The notes under the pieces: model-generated | Told to the model about the DNA's origin: nothing | Seen by the model: the letters and a program-made list of their open reading frames with translations, nothing else | Databases searched by the model: none | Program-made: the position numbers and the translations under genes | Part shown: one piece after another, positions 17,662 through 25,899 of the stretch | How the letters are laid out: the number at the start of each line of letters is the position of its first letter | Position numbering within the stretch: position 1 is the first letter of the stretch | NCBI GenBank assembly: GCA_947453935.1 | Contig: CANGJU010000006.1 | Span: 1 to 52,189, forward strand | Source: Bacteroidota bacterium | GTDB lineage: Bacteria; Bacteroidota; Bacteroidia; AKYH767-A; OLB10 | DNA: 52,189 nucleotides | Reading direction: 5' to 3'

Positions 17662-19833
17662 ATGAAAAATACAATCCTTGCATTTGTAATTGCGATAAGC
17701 TGTACAACTGTTTCCTACTCTCAAAAAGGCTTTTTACAACTAGAAGATATATGGGGAAGCAGGAAATTATCTGCAAAAACAGTGAGTGGATTTAATTCGA
17801 TGAAAAATGGTGAACACTATTCAAATTCAGTGTATACACCTATATTTAAAATCGAAAAATATAATTTTAAAGATGGAAAAGCCATTGAAACAATTCTAAC
17901 TGAAAATGATCTAGTTTACAAAGGCGATACAATTGCTATCAGTGATTATCAATTCAGTTCAGATGAAAATTTGATTTTACTTTCAGCAAATACGGAAGCT
18001 ATTTATCGTCACTCAAGTAAGTCTGATTATTTTGTTTTTGACCGTAAAACAAAGCAACTTTCAAAAATTACAGGCACTGAAAAAGTGATGTATTGTCAAT
18101 TTTCTCCTGATAATAAACAAGTGGCTTATGTAAAAGAAAACAATCTTTACATCTACGATTTATCTACAAAATTAGAAACGGCTATTACTAGTGATGGAAA
18201 GAAGAATTCAATTATTAACGGAGCTACCGATTGGGTTTATGAGGAAGAATTCAGTATGGACGTTGCATACGCATGGTCGCCAGACGGAAAAAAAATTGCC
18301 TATTACAAATTTGATGAAAGTAATGTTAAAGAGTTTAACTTAACTTATTACGGCAATCTTTATCCAAAGGAAGAAAAATACAAATACCCAAAAGCTGGCG
18401 AAGAAAATTCAAAGGTTGAAATTTATGCGTATGATGTTACCAGCAAGCAAAACACTTTGCTGAATACAGGTAAAGACAGAGAATATATTCCTAGAATTAA
18501 ATGGACCAACAATTCAGGAATCCTGAGCATTCAAACGCTAAACAGACACCAAAATCATTTAGAACTTTTGTTTATTAATGTAAATGATAATACTTCTAAA
18601 TGTGTGATAAAAGAAGACAACAATTCCTTTATAGAAATTACTGACGACTTAAAATTCCTTGAAAATGGTAGTCAGTTTATATGGACATCGACAAGAGATG
18701 GCTACAACCATATATACCTATATGCTGTTGATGGAAAATTAATTAAGCAAATAACAAAAGGAAACTTTGAAGTCTCATCTTATTACGGATTTGATGAAAG
18801 TAAAAAAACATTCTATTATTTATCTACTGAATTAAGTCCTACTGAACGTTACGTATATTCGATTACGATAGACGGCAAGAAAACAAATTTAGCTCCTGAA
18901 AAAGGAACACATAGTGCTTCATTTAGTAATGGATTTAAATATTTCGTTGATACCTACTCTTCATACGGAAAGCCATACACTTGTTCAGTTATCAATAACG
19001 TTGGAAAACAAATAAGAGTATTAGAAGACAACCGCGACGTAAAAGCAGCAATGCAGGAATATCGCTTAGGTAAGATAAAAGAGTTTACTTTTAAAAATAA
19101 AAATGGTATTGAGTTTTACGGTTGGATGATGTATCCACCTGATTTCGATTCAACATTAAAATACCCTGTACTAATAAATGTTTACGGTGGTCCTGGAGTA
19201 CAAACAGTAACCAACGATTGGGATGGTCCTAATTATTTATGGCATCAAATGCTTGCTCAAAGAGGCTACATCATTGCAAGTATTGAAAACAGAGGCACGC
19301 CTGGAAGAGGATTAGAATGGGCAAATTGCATCTATAAAGATTTAGGAAAATTAGAAGTAGATGATCAGATCTCTGGATCAAATTACATTAAAGCATTACC
19401 ATACGTTGAAAACAGCCGCATGGGTGTTTGGGGATGGAGCTTTGGAGGTTATATGACTTCGTTGTTAATGACAAAAGTTCATACGCAGTTTAAAGCAGGT
19501 ATTGCAGTTGCACCAGTGACTAACTGGCGTTACTACGATAATATTTACACTGAGCGTTACCTGCAAACACCGCAAGAAAATGCAGAAGGCTACGACAAAA
19601 ATTCTCCAACTACTTACGCAAAAGAATTAAAAGGAAAGTTATTACTTGTTCATGGATCAGCAGATGACAATGTGCACATGCAGAACTCAATGGACTTTAT
19701 TAACGCCTTGGTTAAATACAATAAGCAATTCGATTTATTCATTTATCCGAATCGGAATCATGGTATATACGGAGATGGGGCTCGCTTACATCTCTACACA
19801 AAAATGACTGATTTTATCATCAACAATTTATAA
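17662..19833 (+). CDS. Dipeptidyl peptidase IV-like serine peptidase (S9B)
   Basis: 723 residues from the ATG at 17662, which begins a signal peptide (MKNTILAFVIAISCTTVSYSQ). The N-terminal eight-bladed propeller region contains the characteristic DWVYEEEF glutamate motif and SPDGKKIAYYKFDE. The C-terminal alpha/beta hydrolase domain has the nucleophile elbow GWSFGGY (Ser about 593), the acid in HGSADDNVH (about 668) and the His in NRNHGIYGD (about 700). DPP IV enzymes remove Xaa-Pro or Xaa-Ala dipeptides from oligopeptides in the periplasm and support peptide use. It is a single gene ending in a strong terminator. Confidence 0.95.
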   Translation: MKNTILAFVIAISCTTVSYSQKGFLQLEDIWGSRKLSAKTVSGFNSMKNGEHYSNSVYTPIFKIEKYNFKDGKAIETILTENDLVYKGDTIAISDYQFSSDENLILLSANTEAIYRHSSKSDYFVFDRKTKQLSKITGTEKVMYCQFSPDNKQVAYVKENNLYIYDLSTKLETAITSDGKKNSIINGATDWVYEEEFSMDVAYAWSPDGKKIAYYKFDESNVKEFNLTYYGNLYPKEEKYKYPKAGEENSKVEIYAYDVTSKQNTLLNTGKDREYIPRIKWTNNSGILSIQTLNRHQNHLELLFINVNDNTSKCVIKEDNNSFIEITDDLKFLENGSQFIWTSTRDGYNHIYLYAVDGKLIKQITKGNFEVSSYYGFDESKKTFYYLSTELSPTERYVYSITIDGKKTNLAPEKGTHSASFSNGFKYFVDTYSSYGKPYTCSVINNVGKQIRVLEDNRDVKAAMQEYRLGKIKEFTFKNKNGIEFYGWMMYPPDFDSTLKYPVLINVYGGPGVQTVTNDWDGPNYLWHQMLAQRGYIIASIENRGTPGRGLEWANCIYKDLGKLEVDDQISGSNYIKALPYVENSRMGVWGWSFGGYMTSLLMTKVHTQFKAGIAVAPVTNWRYYDNIYTERYLQTPQENAEGYDKNSPTTYAKELKGKLLLVHGSADDNVHMQNSMDFINALVKYNKQFDLFIYPNRNHGIYGDGARLHLYTKMTDFIINNL

Positions 19834-19834
19834 C

Positions 19835-19866
19835 AAAAAATCCCCGACTAATCGGGGATTTTTTTT
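19835..19866. terminator. Bidirectional intrinsic terminator
   Basis: The inverted repeat AATCCCCGA / TCGGGGATT has a CTAA loop flanked by A6 and T8 tracts. It lies between the convergent DPP IV and TonB receptor genes and can serve both. Confidence 0.92.
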
Positions 19867-19881
19867 GTCTTTTTATTTTTA

Positions 19882-22086
19882 TTAGAAATTGCCTCGAACA
19901 GAAACAATAAAGTTCCTACCTGCTGCATTCATACCACTTGCAAAAACACGGTATTGGGTATCCAACATATTTTCAATTGCAAAATTCAAATCAACATTCT
20001 TATGAATCTTATAGGATGTACTTAGGTTTAAAGTAATCCATGCAGGCATTCCATTGGGAGTAGCATATTGCTCGTTATCTTCACCATTCAAAAAATAATC
20101 TTTCAATTCCTTCGCACCATTATAATTAGAATAAAGCGCTGCTTTAAATTTATCTGTTTTATAGTTCAATGCTATACGAGCCATGAATGGAGGAATATGA
20201 TCAAGCGGATTATCAACAGAATCTGTTTTCAAACGACCATAAGTATAATTTAATCCGAATTGGAAATTAAAATGGTCATCTAAATTAGAAGTGAAGTTTG
20301 AGCTAACTCCATAAATATATCCTTGTTGTTTATTCTGATTTGCTAGCACCTGACTTAATTCACCATCGTACAAAATTGAATCTTGTCCGTTATAAGTAAA
20401 TTTATCGACCACCGCAATGTTTTTAATAGATGTGTAATACAGATAATTCTCCCATATGGTCTTACTTCCCAACGACTGCGTAAAGCCTAATTCGTAATTT
20501 ATTGTTTGTTCTGGTTTCAAGTCTTTGTTTGGCACAATAACATTTCCAGCTGATGAGCCGAAAATTTTCGACATATCATCAACGTTAGGAACTCTAAATC
20601 CTGTAGCAATTGTAAAAGACAATTTAGTTGCGTCAGAAGGACGGTGTATAAGTCCTATTGAAGCCGAATAAACAGGCGTTTGTTGTTCGATGCTTGTATA
20701 CGGCAAATGAAATAGCAATGCAGTATCAACTAATGTTGATTTTAAAGATGAATAACCTAATCTCAATCCTTCTGAAATAGTTGTGGTAGTTGTAAGCATA
20801 TAATTATGCGATGCATATACGCCAAAATAATTCATGGTATTATCTCCATCTGGATAACGAGTATCTAACGGTGAGGTTGTTCCGTTAATCACATTTGATT
20901 TATTAGCTGTGGACTTTAACGAATTCAACTGACCATCTACACCAACTAATAATTTACTCTTTTTACCTTGATGTTGTCCATAAAAATCAAAGCCCAGTAC
21001 TCCTACATTCTCGATACGGTTGCTAAGTGTTGAACTTTTATAACCTCTGTTATGACGACTTTCTTCTAATGCCTGATAGCTAACTCCTAAGTGATACAAT
21101 TGCATCCAACGATTATCATTTTTATTGTTCATGGAGTATGCTGCCATCATTCGTGTTTGCGGACCATAATACCATTCAGCATATTTCAAATTTCCATTTG
21201 AGCTAAGATCTGTTAAACGGTCATATCGAGGAACATCGGTTGAAGTTGAATACTGAATATTTAAATCGTGCGTTGTATTTGCATTTTGCTTCCATAAAAA
21301 CTTCTGAATAAAATCAATTTGATTATAAGCAGTACCTACTTGAAGATAACGATATTCATTTTTCATGATTGAATCAACACCATTGGTTGTTTCGACGTAT
21401 GATGGTCGCTCGCCATAACTTGCACTATAAAACGGATTTTGATTTTTCCCTCCTCGCAAATCGCCAAACTGACTAATTGAAAACGATGTTAATGTAGCGA
21501 ATCGTGAATTACCATAATTAAAATCAATATGATTTGTAATTCCATTATTGGCTGAAGCATATTTTGATAAAAATGAAACATGCATTTCTGCATTATCAGA
21601 AAACATTGCTTTTTTTGTTGATAGGTTGATGACACCACCCAATGCATCACTTCCATAAATTGTAGATGATGGCCCGTATAAAACTTCCACTCTGTCTAAT
21701 AAATTCACATCTGTTTTTATAATATCTTGCAAATGACCAGCACGATAAATAAGGTTATTCATACGAACACCATCAATAACTAATAAAATTCTAGATGCTT
21801 CAAAGCCGCGCAAAGTCGGACTACCACCACCCTGCTGACTCATTTGAACTTGTAGTCCTTTCTGAGCAAGCAAATCAGCTGTAGACGATGGATTACAGGA
21901 TTCAATACTTTCTTTGGTAAACACCTTTACCTCCTGAGTAACGTTCTTTAATTTTTCGGGAGTTTTATTTACTGTAATGATGACACCATCAAGATTAATA
22001 CTTTTTTGAACGCTATCTTTTTGACCGTATGATAATGTACATACAGGTATAAGGAGCAAGAAGCTCCATATTTTTTTATTTTTCAT
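19882..22086 (-). CDS. TonB-dependent outer-membrane receptor
   Basis: 734 residues with a signal peptide ending near LSYGQ. The plug domain follows: VIITVNKTPEKLKNVTQEV, then RGFEASRILLVIDGVRMNN and VEVLYGPSSTIYGSDALGGVINL (about 40-170). A long beta-barrel ends in a terminal Phe (VSVRGNF). There is no N-terminal carboxypeptidase-regulatory domain and no adjacent SusD gene, so it looks like a metal, heme or vitamin type transporter rather than a Sus glycan system. The substrate cannot be assigned. The upstream gene (39 bp away) encodes a small membrane protein, probably in the same operon. Confidence 0.92.
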   Translation of the reverse strand: MKNKKIWSFLLLIPVCTLSYGQKDSVQKSINLDGVIITVNKTPEKLKNVTQEVKVFTKESIESCNPSSTADLLAQKGLQVQMSQQGGGSPTLRGFEASRILLVIDGVRMNNLIYRAGHLQDIIKTDVNLLDRVEVLYGPSSTIYGSDALGGVINLSTKKAMFSDNAEMHVSFLSKYASANNGITNHIDFNYGNSRFATLTSFSISQFGDLRGGKNQNPFYSASYGERPSYVETTNGVDSIMKNEYRYLQVGTAYNQIDFIQKFLWKQNANTTHDLNIQYSTSTDVPRYDRLTDLSSNGNLKYAEWYYGPQTRMMAAYSMNNKNDNRWMQLYHLGVSYQALEESRHNRGYKSSTLSNRIENVGVLGFDFYGQHQGKKSKLLVGVDGQLNSLKSTANKSNVINGTTSPLDTRYPDGDNTMNYFGVYASHNYMLTTTTTISEGLRLGYSSLKSTLVDTALLFHLPYTSIEQQTPVYSASIGLIHRPSDATKLSFTIATGFRVPNVDDMSKIFGSSAGNVIVPNKDLKPEQTINYELGFTQSLGSKTIWENYLYYTSIKNIAVVDKFTYNGQDSILYDGELSQVLANQNKQQGYIYGVSSNFTSNLDDHFNFQFGLNYTYGRLKTDSVDNPLDHIPPFMARIALNYKTDKFKAALYSNYNGAKELKDYFLNGEDNEQYATPNGMPAWITLNLSTSYKIHKNVDLNFAIENMLDTQYRVFASGMNAAGRNFIVSVRGNF

Positions 22087-22125
22087 TTTGTTGGATTTAA
22101 GAATTAATTAATTAAAAAACTTGCT

Positions 22126-22644
22126 TCAACAAAATGATATAGGTGGTGGGGTTGCTGGTTGAATAAAAACTTTAAAGGGACGAACCTGCTTATTAGAATA
22201 AATCGATTGTGAATAGAAATTATAAAAGCGAAGGGAATGAACTTTTTCAAGAACAATAGGATTGTAAAATGTTTTTAAAACCAACTTAGGCAAAGATGAT
22301 TTGGACGAACTTGAAGCATCAAACCAATCGACTGCATTTTTCAAAAAAGATTCTTCTTCTGTATCTCGAAAAACTTTAACAGTGACAATTCCATTTTTAA
22401 TTTCTTTGGATGCAATATCATAAAGTTCACCATTAATAAACAATTCATGCTCATCAAACTTTGCTAACTGAAATTCCAATTCAGATAATTGAAGAATTGT
22501 ATTCAATTCTTTTTTATTCGATGCAATTAATTTGAATGCTGATTGTTTAAATGCATATCGTTGTGAAAAATACATCACAGTCATACCGATGAATTGCATT
22601 AAAAATACAACTAATAAAATATTGGCGAGGATTTTCTTTAACAC
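22126..22644 (-). CDS. Small TonB-receptor-associated membrane-anchored protein, unknown function
   Basis: 172 residues with an N-terminal hydrophobic segment (about 5-28) that is either a membrane anchor or an uncleaved signal. A mixed alpha/beta region follows (HELFINGELYDIASKEIKNG), then a Ser-rich linker and an unusual C-terminus ATPPPISFC. No enzymatic motif is visible. Its stop lies 39 bp before the TonB receptor start, so it likely belongs to that transport unit. The start is GTG at 22644. A near -7 sequence (TAATATTG) overlaps that codon, so the true start may be further in, for example MQFIGM. Compare the small Cys-rich protein at 31608, which also has an anchor and a Pro-Pro tail. 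Confidence 0.6.
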   Translation of the reverse strand: MLKKILANILLVVFLMQFIGMTVMYFSQRYAFKQSAFKLIASNKKELNTILQLSELEFQLAKFDEHELFINGELYDIASKEIKNGIVTVKVFRDTEEESFLKNAVDWFDASSSSKSSLPKLVLKTFYNPIVLEKVHSLRFYNFYSQSIYSNKQVRPFKVFIQPATPPPISFC

Positions 22645-22689
22645 AATATTATTTCGAATTGCTAAAATAGTTCATTTTGTAAATAAAAC

Positions 22690-22697
22690 TAATTTTG
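22690..22697 (+). promoter_or_regulatory. -7 element TAATTTTG of folK (near-leaderless)
   Basis: An exact TAnnTTTG match ending 5 nt before the folK ATG at 22703, so the mRNA would begin within about 2 nt of the start codon. It also rules out the longer ORF starting at 22532. Confidence 0.5.
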
Positions 22698-22702
22698 CAC
22701 TT

Positions 22703-23188
22703 ATGAATGTAGCAACATTGCTTTTAGGCTGTAATATCGGAAACTGCGAAAGCACTTTTGTTGAAACGCTGCAAATGTTTGAGAAAAATTGCGGGAGACT
22801 TCTCAATAAATCTTCGCTTTATAAAACGGCTCCCTGGGGCTATGCTGAACAAAACGATTTTTTAAATCAAGTTGTTATTCTAGATACAGAATTAACACCT
22901 GTTGAATTACTATCGAAAACATGTGAAATAGAATTTGAGCTTGGCAGATTAAGAGCAATTGCGAATGGTCCGCGCACTATTGACATTGACATTTTGTTTT
23001 ACAATGATTTAGAAGTTATCACCAATGACCTAATAATTCCTCATCCTCGATTACATTTGCGAAAATTCACATTAATACCATTAAACGAAATTATCCCTGA
23101 CTATACGCATCCAGCTTTGAACAAAACGATTGCTCAACTTTTAGATGAATGCGAGGACAATCTCAACGTATACAAGAAAGGGAATTAA
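22703..23188 (+). CDS. folK: 2-amino-4-hydroxy-6-hydroxymethyldihydropteridine pyrophosphokinase (HPPK)
   Basis: 161 residues from the ATG at 22703. The ORF-track start at 22532 would run through the divergent gene and lies upstream of the promoter. The start MNVATLLLGCNIGN and the HPPK signature GPRTIDIDILFY (about residues 89-100), followed by IIPHPRLHLRKFTLIPL, identify the enzyme. It transfers pyrophosphate from ATP to 6-hydroxymethyl-dihydropterin in folate synthesis (cytoplasm). It lies 3 bp ahead of the deoxynucleoside kinase gene, an arrangement that links folate and nucleotide supply. Confidence 0.94.
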   Translation: MNVATLLLGCNIGNCESTFVETLQMFEKNCGRLLNKSSLYKTAPWGYAEQNDFLNQVVILDTELTPVELLSKTCEIEFELGRLRAIANGPRTIDIDILFYNDLEVITNDLIIPHPRLHLRKFTLIPLNEIIPDYTHPALNKTIAQLLDECEDNLNVYKKGN

Positions 23189-23191
23189 ATT

Positions 23192-23842
23192 ATGAAATCG
23201 TCGCTACCCTATTCATATATTGCAGTAGAAGGAAACATTGGAGCTGGCAAAACATCGCTTGCCAAGATTTTTTCTGGAATTTACAATACAGATTTAGTTT
23301 TAGAAGAATTTGCTGATAATACCTTTCTGCCTCAATTTTACGAAAATCCGGAGCGCTTTGCATTTCCATTAGAGATGTCGTTTTTAGCTGAACGTTACCA
23401 GCAATTGAAAGCCCGCCAAGAGTCTGCATTAAAAAACAATAAAGTTCTGATTTCCGACTATCTTTTTGAGAAATCGATGTTTTTTGCTAACATTAATTTA
23501 AAGGGTAATGAACTCGATTTATTTAGAAAATTTTTCGAATTGATAAACAAAAATCTTCGTCAACCAGACCTTATTTTATACCTCAATAAATCCACCGATG
23601 AACTTCAAAAAAACATCAGTAAACGGGGAAGGTCCTATGAGCAGAATATTCCGTCAGAGTACTTAGATAGTATTTCGAAACAATATCAGCAGCATTTAAC
23701 TGACTATCCTTCAATACCTGTACTGTTTGTTGAAAGTGATAATATCGATTTTATTGAAAACTCATCTGATTTACGCTTTTTATTGGAATTAATCCAAAAC
23801 AAGAACAATATTGGTCTTCAAAAAATACAAAAACCTCTATGA
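23192..23842 (+). CDS. Deoxynucleoside kinase family protein
   Basis: 216 residues. The P-loop is EGNIGAGKTS (about 13-22) after AVEG, typical of the deoxynucleoside kinase/dGK-dCK family. A DYLFEKSMFFA motif (the D-R/K-S-like region), RYQQLKARQ and a lid-type RGRSYEQNI follow. The enzyme phosphorylates deoxynucleosides, probably dA or dG by family, for salvage in the cytoplasm. It is preceded by folK with a 3-bp gap and is very likely co-transcribed. A weak hairpin (CCTCTA/TAGAGG) spans its stop codon. Confidence 0.9.
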   Translation: MKSSLPYSYIAVEGNIGAGKTSLAKIFSGIYNTDLVLEEFADNTFLPQFYENPERFAFPLEMSFLAERYQQLKARQESALKNNKVLISDYLFEKSMFFANINLKGNELDLFRKFFELINKNLRQPDLILYLNKSTDELQKNISKRGRSYEQNIPSEYLDSISKQYQQHLTDYPSIPVLFVESDNIDFIENSSDLRFLLELIQNKNNIGLQKIQKPL

Positions 23843-23941
23843 TAGAGGCTATTAACTCTTAATTAAATTATTTTTTCGTAACAATTTGTATTTGATTTTT
23901 AATTATTATTGCATCAATAATCAAAAAACCATAAAACATCA

Positions 23942-25468
23942 ATGAAAACTAAGCATTTACTAATAGCATTTTGCTTATTCATTTCCGCGACTTCTTTCGC
24001 TCAAACTTCAACAGGCGGAGGACTTCCTAATAAGAAAGATTTTGATCGCATGTCGATTGGATTAAAACTAGGCGTTACTCATTTAAATGGCGACTTACTA
24101 AGTGGTCCGCAAAACAACTCAAGAATATTAGATGAGTTGAACTTTAATTTGGGCTACGGACTTATGTTTAATTACCAATTAACACATTCAATCGGATTAA
24201 GAGCAAGTGGTATGTTATCGAAGTTCGAGGCTTACGATAAGGAATATCTTTACAACTCGAAAGGAGAATGGCTTCCGTTCAACGCTGCAAATCCTAATGC
24301 ACCTTCTACATTCGGACTTTTCAATGATAAGTATGAAAGCAATATGTATGAAGCTGCATTAGAAATGACTTACAATTTCGGGAACATCAGCTTCTTAAAC
24401 AGAAACAAAAACTTCCACATGATTGCTACTTTAGGTGCAGGGCTATTTCATTTTGATGGCGATGTAACTCTAGATGGTACAGCTAATGTAATTTCAGGAA
24501 GCGATACAATAAAAGTAGGATCTGTTTTGAGATCATCTGGCAGCACAAGTGAATTAATGATTCCATTATCGTTAGGATTCAAGTATAAAATAGGCAAAAT
24601 CGATTTAGGTTTAGCAATGGAATATCGTAAAACATTTACTGATAATGTAGATGGAACAACTAAGACTTTTTCTGAGTACGATAGTTACTATATGTTAAAT
24701 GCAGGTATATCTTACACGCTAGGTAAGAAAAGCAAACCTATGGAGTGGGTTAACCCAATGGAAGTTGTTTACAATGATATTGCAGACTTGAAAGAGAAAG
24801 TGAATATCCTTTCAGGAGATAAAGATAAAGACGGAGTTTCTGACTTATTTGACAAAGACAATGCTACGCCAGAAGGAACTAAGGTTTATGGTGATGGTAC
24901 AACAGTAGATACAGACGGTGATGGTGTTGCTGACTCTAAAGATGCTGATCCATATACTCCAAAAGGAGCTAAGGTGGATGCTAATGGTCAAGAGGTAGAT
25001 ACAGATGGCGACGGTGTAGCAGACTCAAAAGATCTTGAGCCGGCTACTGACAGTGGTTCATTGGTAAACTTCCAAGGTATAACTATCGCTAAACCTGGTC
25101 AACATGGTAAAGATGGAATAAATGGATCTAATGGTTCAAACGTGGGTTACATGCCATCAATTTTCTTCGATTTAGGATCTGCAACAGTAAAATCAGTTTA
25201 CAACGACCGTATCTATGTTATTGCTAAAATGATGAAAGCAAATCCGTCTGTACAAATTACAATAACTGGTAATTGCGATTCAGTTGGAGGCGATTATGAA
25301 AACCAACGATTAGGAACTCGTCGTGCTGAAAACGTAAAAGAAATCTTAGTAAGAAACTTCGGCATTGAAGGATCTAGAATAGAAACCGAAACTAAAGGTT
25401 CTAAAGACCCTATTGCTGTGAAATTAAACTCTATGAACAGAAGAGTTGATTTCTCAGTTAAACAATAG
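23942..25468 (+). CDS. OmpA-family porin with thrombospondin type 3 repeats
   Basis: 508 residues with a signal peptide (MKTKHLLIAFCLFISATSFAQ). Next comes an eight-strand-type outer-membrane barrel (about 30-260), then a calcium-binding TSP3 linker with DKDKDGVSD and two DTDGDGVADSKD repeats (about 300-380). A short glycine-rich stretch GQHGKDGINGSNGSN (about 392-406) follows. The OmpA C-terminal peptidoglycan-binding domain carries ITITGNCDSVGGDYENQRLGTRRAENV. It likely links the outer membrane to peptidoglycan. A strong terminator follows 20 bp after the stop, so the gene is probably transcribed alone and highly. Confidence 0.93.
   Translation: MKTKHLLIAFCLFISATSFAQTSTGGGLPNKKDFDRMSIGLKLGVTHLNGDLLSGPQNNSRILDELNFNLGYGLMFNYQLTHSIGLRASGMLSKFEAYDKEYLYNSKGEWLPFNAANPNAPSTFGLFNDKYESNMYEAALEMTYNFGNISFLNRNKNFHMIATLGAGLFHFDGDVTLDGTANVISGSDTIKVGSVLRSSGSTSELMIPLSLGFKYKIGKIDLGLAMEYRKTFTDNVDGTTKTFSEYDSYYMLNAGISYTLGKKSKPMEWVNPMEVVYNDIADLKEKVNILSGDKDKDGVSDLFDKDNATPEGTKVYGDGTTVDTDGDGVADSKDADPYTPKGAKVDANGQEVDTDGDGVADSKDLEPATDSGSLVNFQGITIAKPGQHGKDGINGSNGSNVGYMPSIFFDLGSATVKSVYNDRIYVIAKMMKANPSVQITITGNCDSVGGDYENQRLGTRRAENVKEILVRNFGIEGSRIETETKGSKDPIAVKLNSMNRRVDFSVKQ
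24905..25084 (+). repeat. Two tandem 90-bp TSP3-coding repeat units
   Basis: GTAGATACAGACGGTGATGG at 24905 recurs as GTAGATACAGATGGCGACGG at 24995, exactly 90 bp (30 codons) later. The codons differ mainly at synonymous positions, so the protein repeat is under selection rather than being a fresh duplication. A weaker third copy lies just upstream. Confidence 0.8.
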
Positions 25469-25487
25469 TATTAAACATCCAAAACAA

Positions 25488-25521
25488 AAAAGGCTACTCC
25501 AAATAGAGTAGCCTTTTTTGT
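25488..25521 (+). terminator. Intrinsic terminator after the OmpA gene
   Basis: Stem GGCTACTC (25494-25501) and GAGTAGCC (25508-25515) with a CAAATA loop, flanked by A-rich and T6 tracts. Confidence 0.92.
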
Positions 25522-25590
25522 TTTGTTTTTAATTGATTTATTTGGTTATTTGTTGAATATTAATATATTTGTTAAATCAATCCTTAAACT

Positions 25591-25899
25591 ATGAGTAAGA
25601 TTTCTTTTTTTTACGATAAAGATTCAGTGTGCAAGGTAAGCTTAAAGGCACTGGAAAGAAGGAATTTTGTTGTCGAAGAATTTGACAAGTCCAAAGGATT
25701 AATAGTTGCTACCTCAAAAAAGCAATTTCTTAAACCAGACATCCGAATAGAAATTCAAGTAGACCATATTAATGAAAATCAAACTTCGATTAATATAAAA
25801 TCGGATTTAAAAAAGAATTGGTTTATTAATAAAGACATTAAAAACAAAGAGGAGCAAAAGTTAATCAATACACTTTATAAGTGCTTTGATTCAATTTAA
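25591..25899 (+). CDS. Small conserved-looking protein of unknown function
   Basis: 102 residues, with no signal peptide or membrane segment. The pattern KALERRNFVVEEFDKSKGLIVATSKK followed by an alternating beta stretch (DIRIEIQVDHINENQTSINIKS) suggests a compact alpha/beta domain, like small bacterial proteins that handle amphipathic ligands. No family is assigned. It is probably cytoplasmic. It stands alone between a terminator and a convergent gene whose stop is adjacent. Confidence 0.6.
   Translation: MSKISFFYDKDSVCKVSLKALERRNFVVEEFDKSKGLIVATSKKQFLKPDIRIEIQVDHINENQTSINIKSDLKKNWFINKDIKNKEEQKLINTLYKCFDSI

Noticed and set aside
22532-22702. N-terminal extension of folK in the ORF track
   Set aside because: It overlaps the divergent gene, lies upstream of the -7 element and encodes no HPPK sequence.
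23833-23849. CCTCTA TGA TAGAGG hairpin at the deoxynucleoside kinase stop codon as a terminator
   Set aside because: The stem is only 6 bp with a 3-nt loop and no U-tract directly after it, so termination is not supported.
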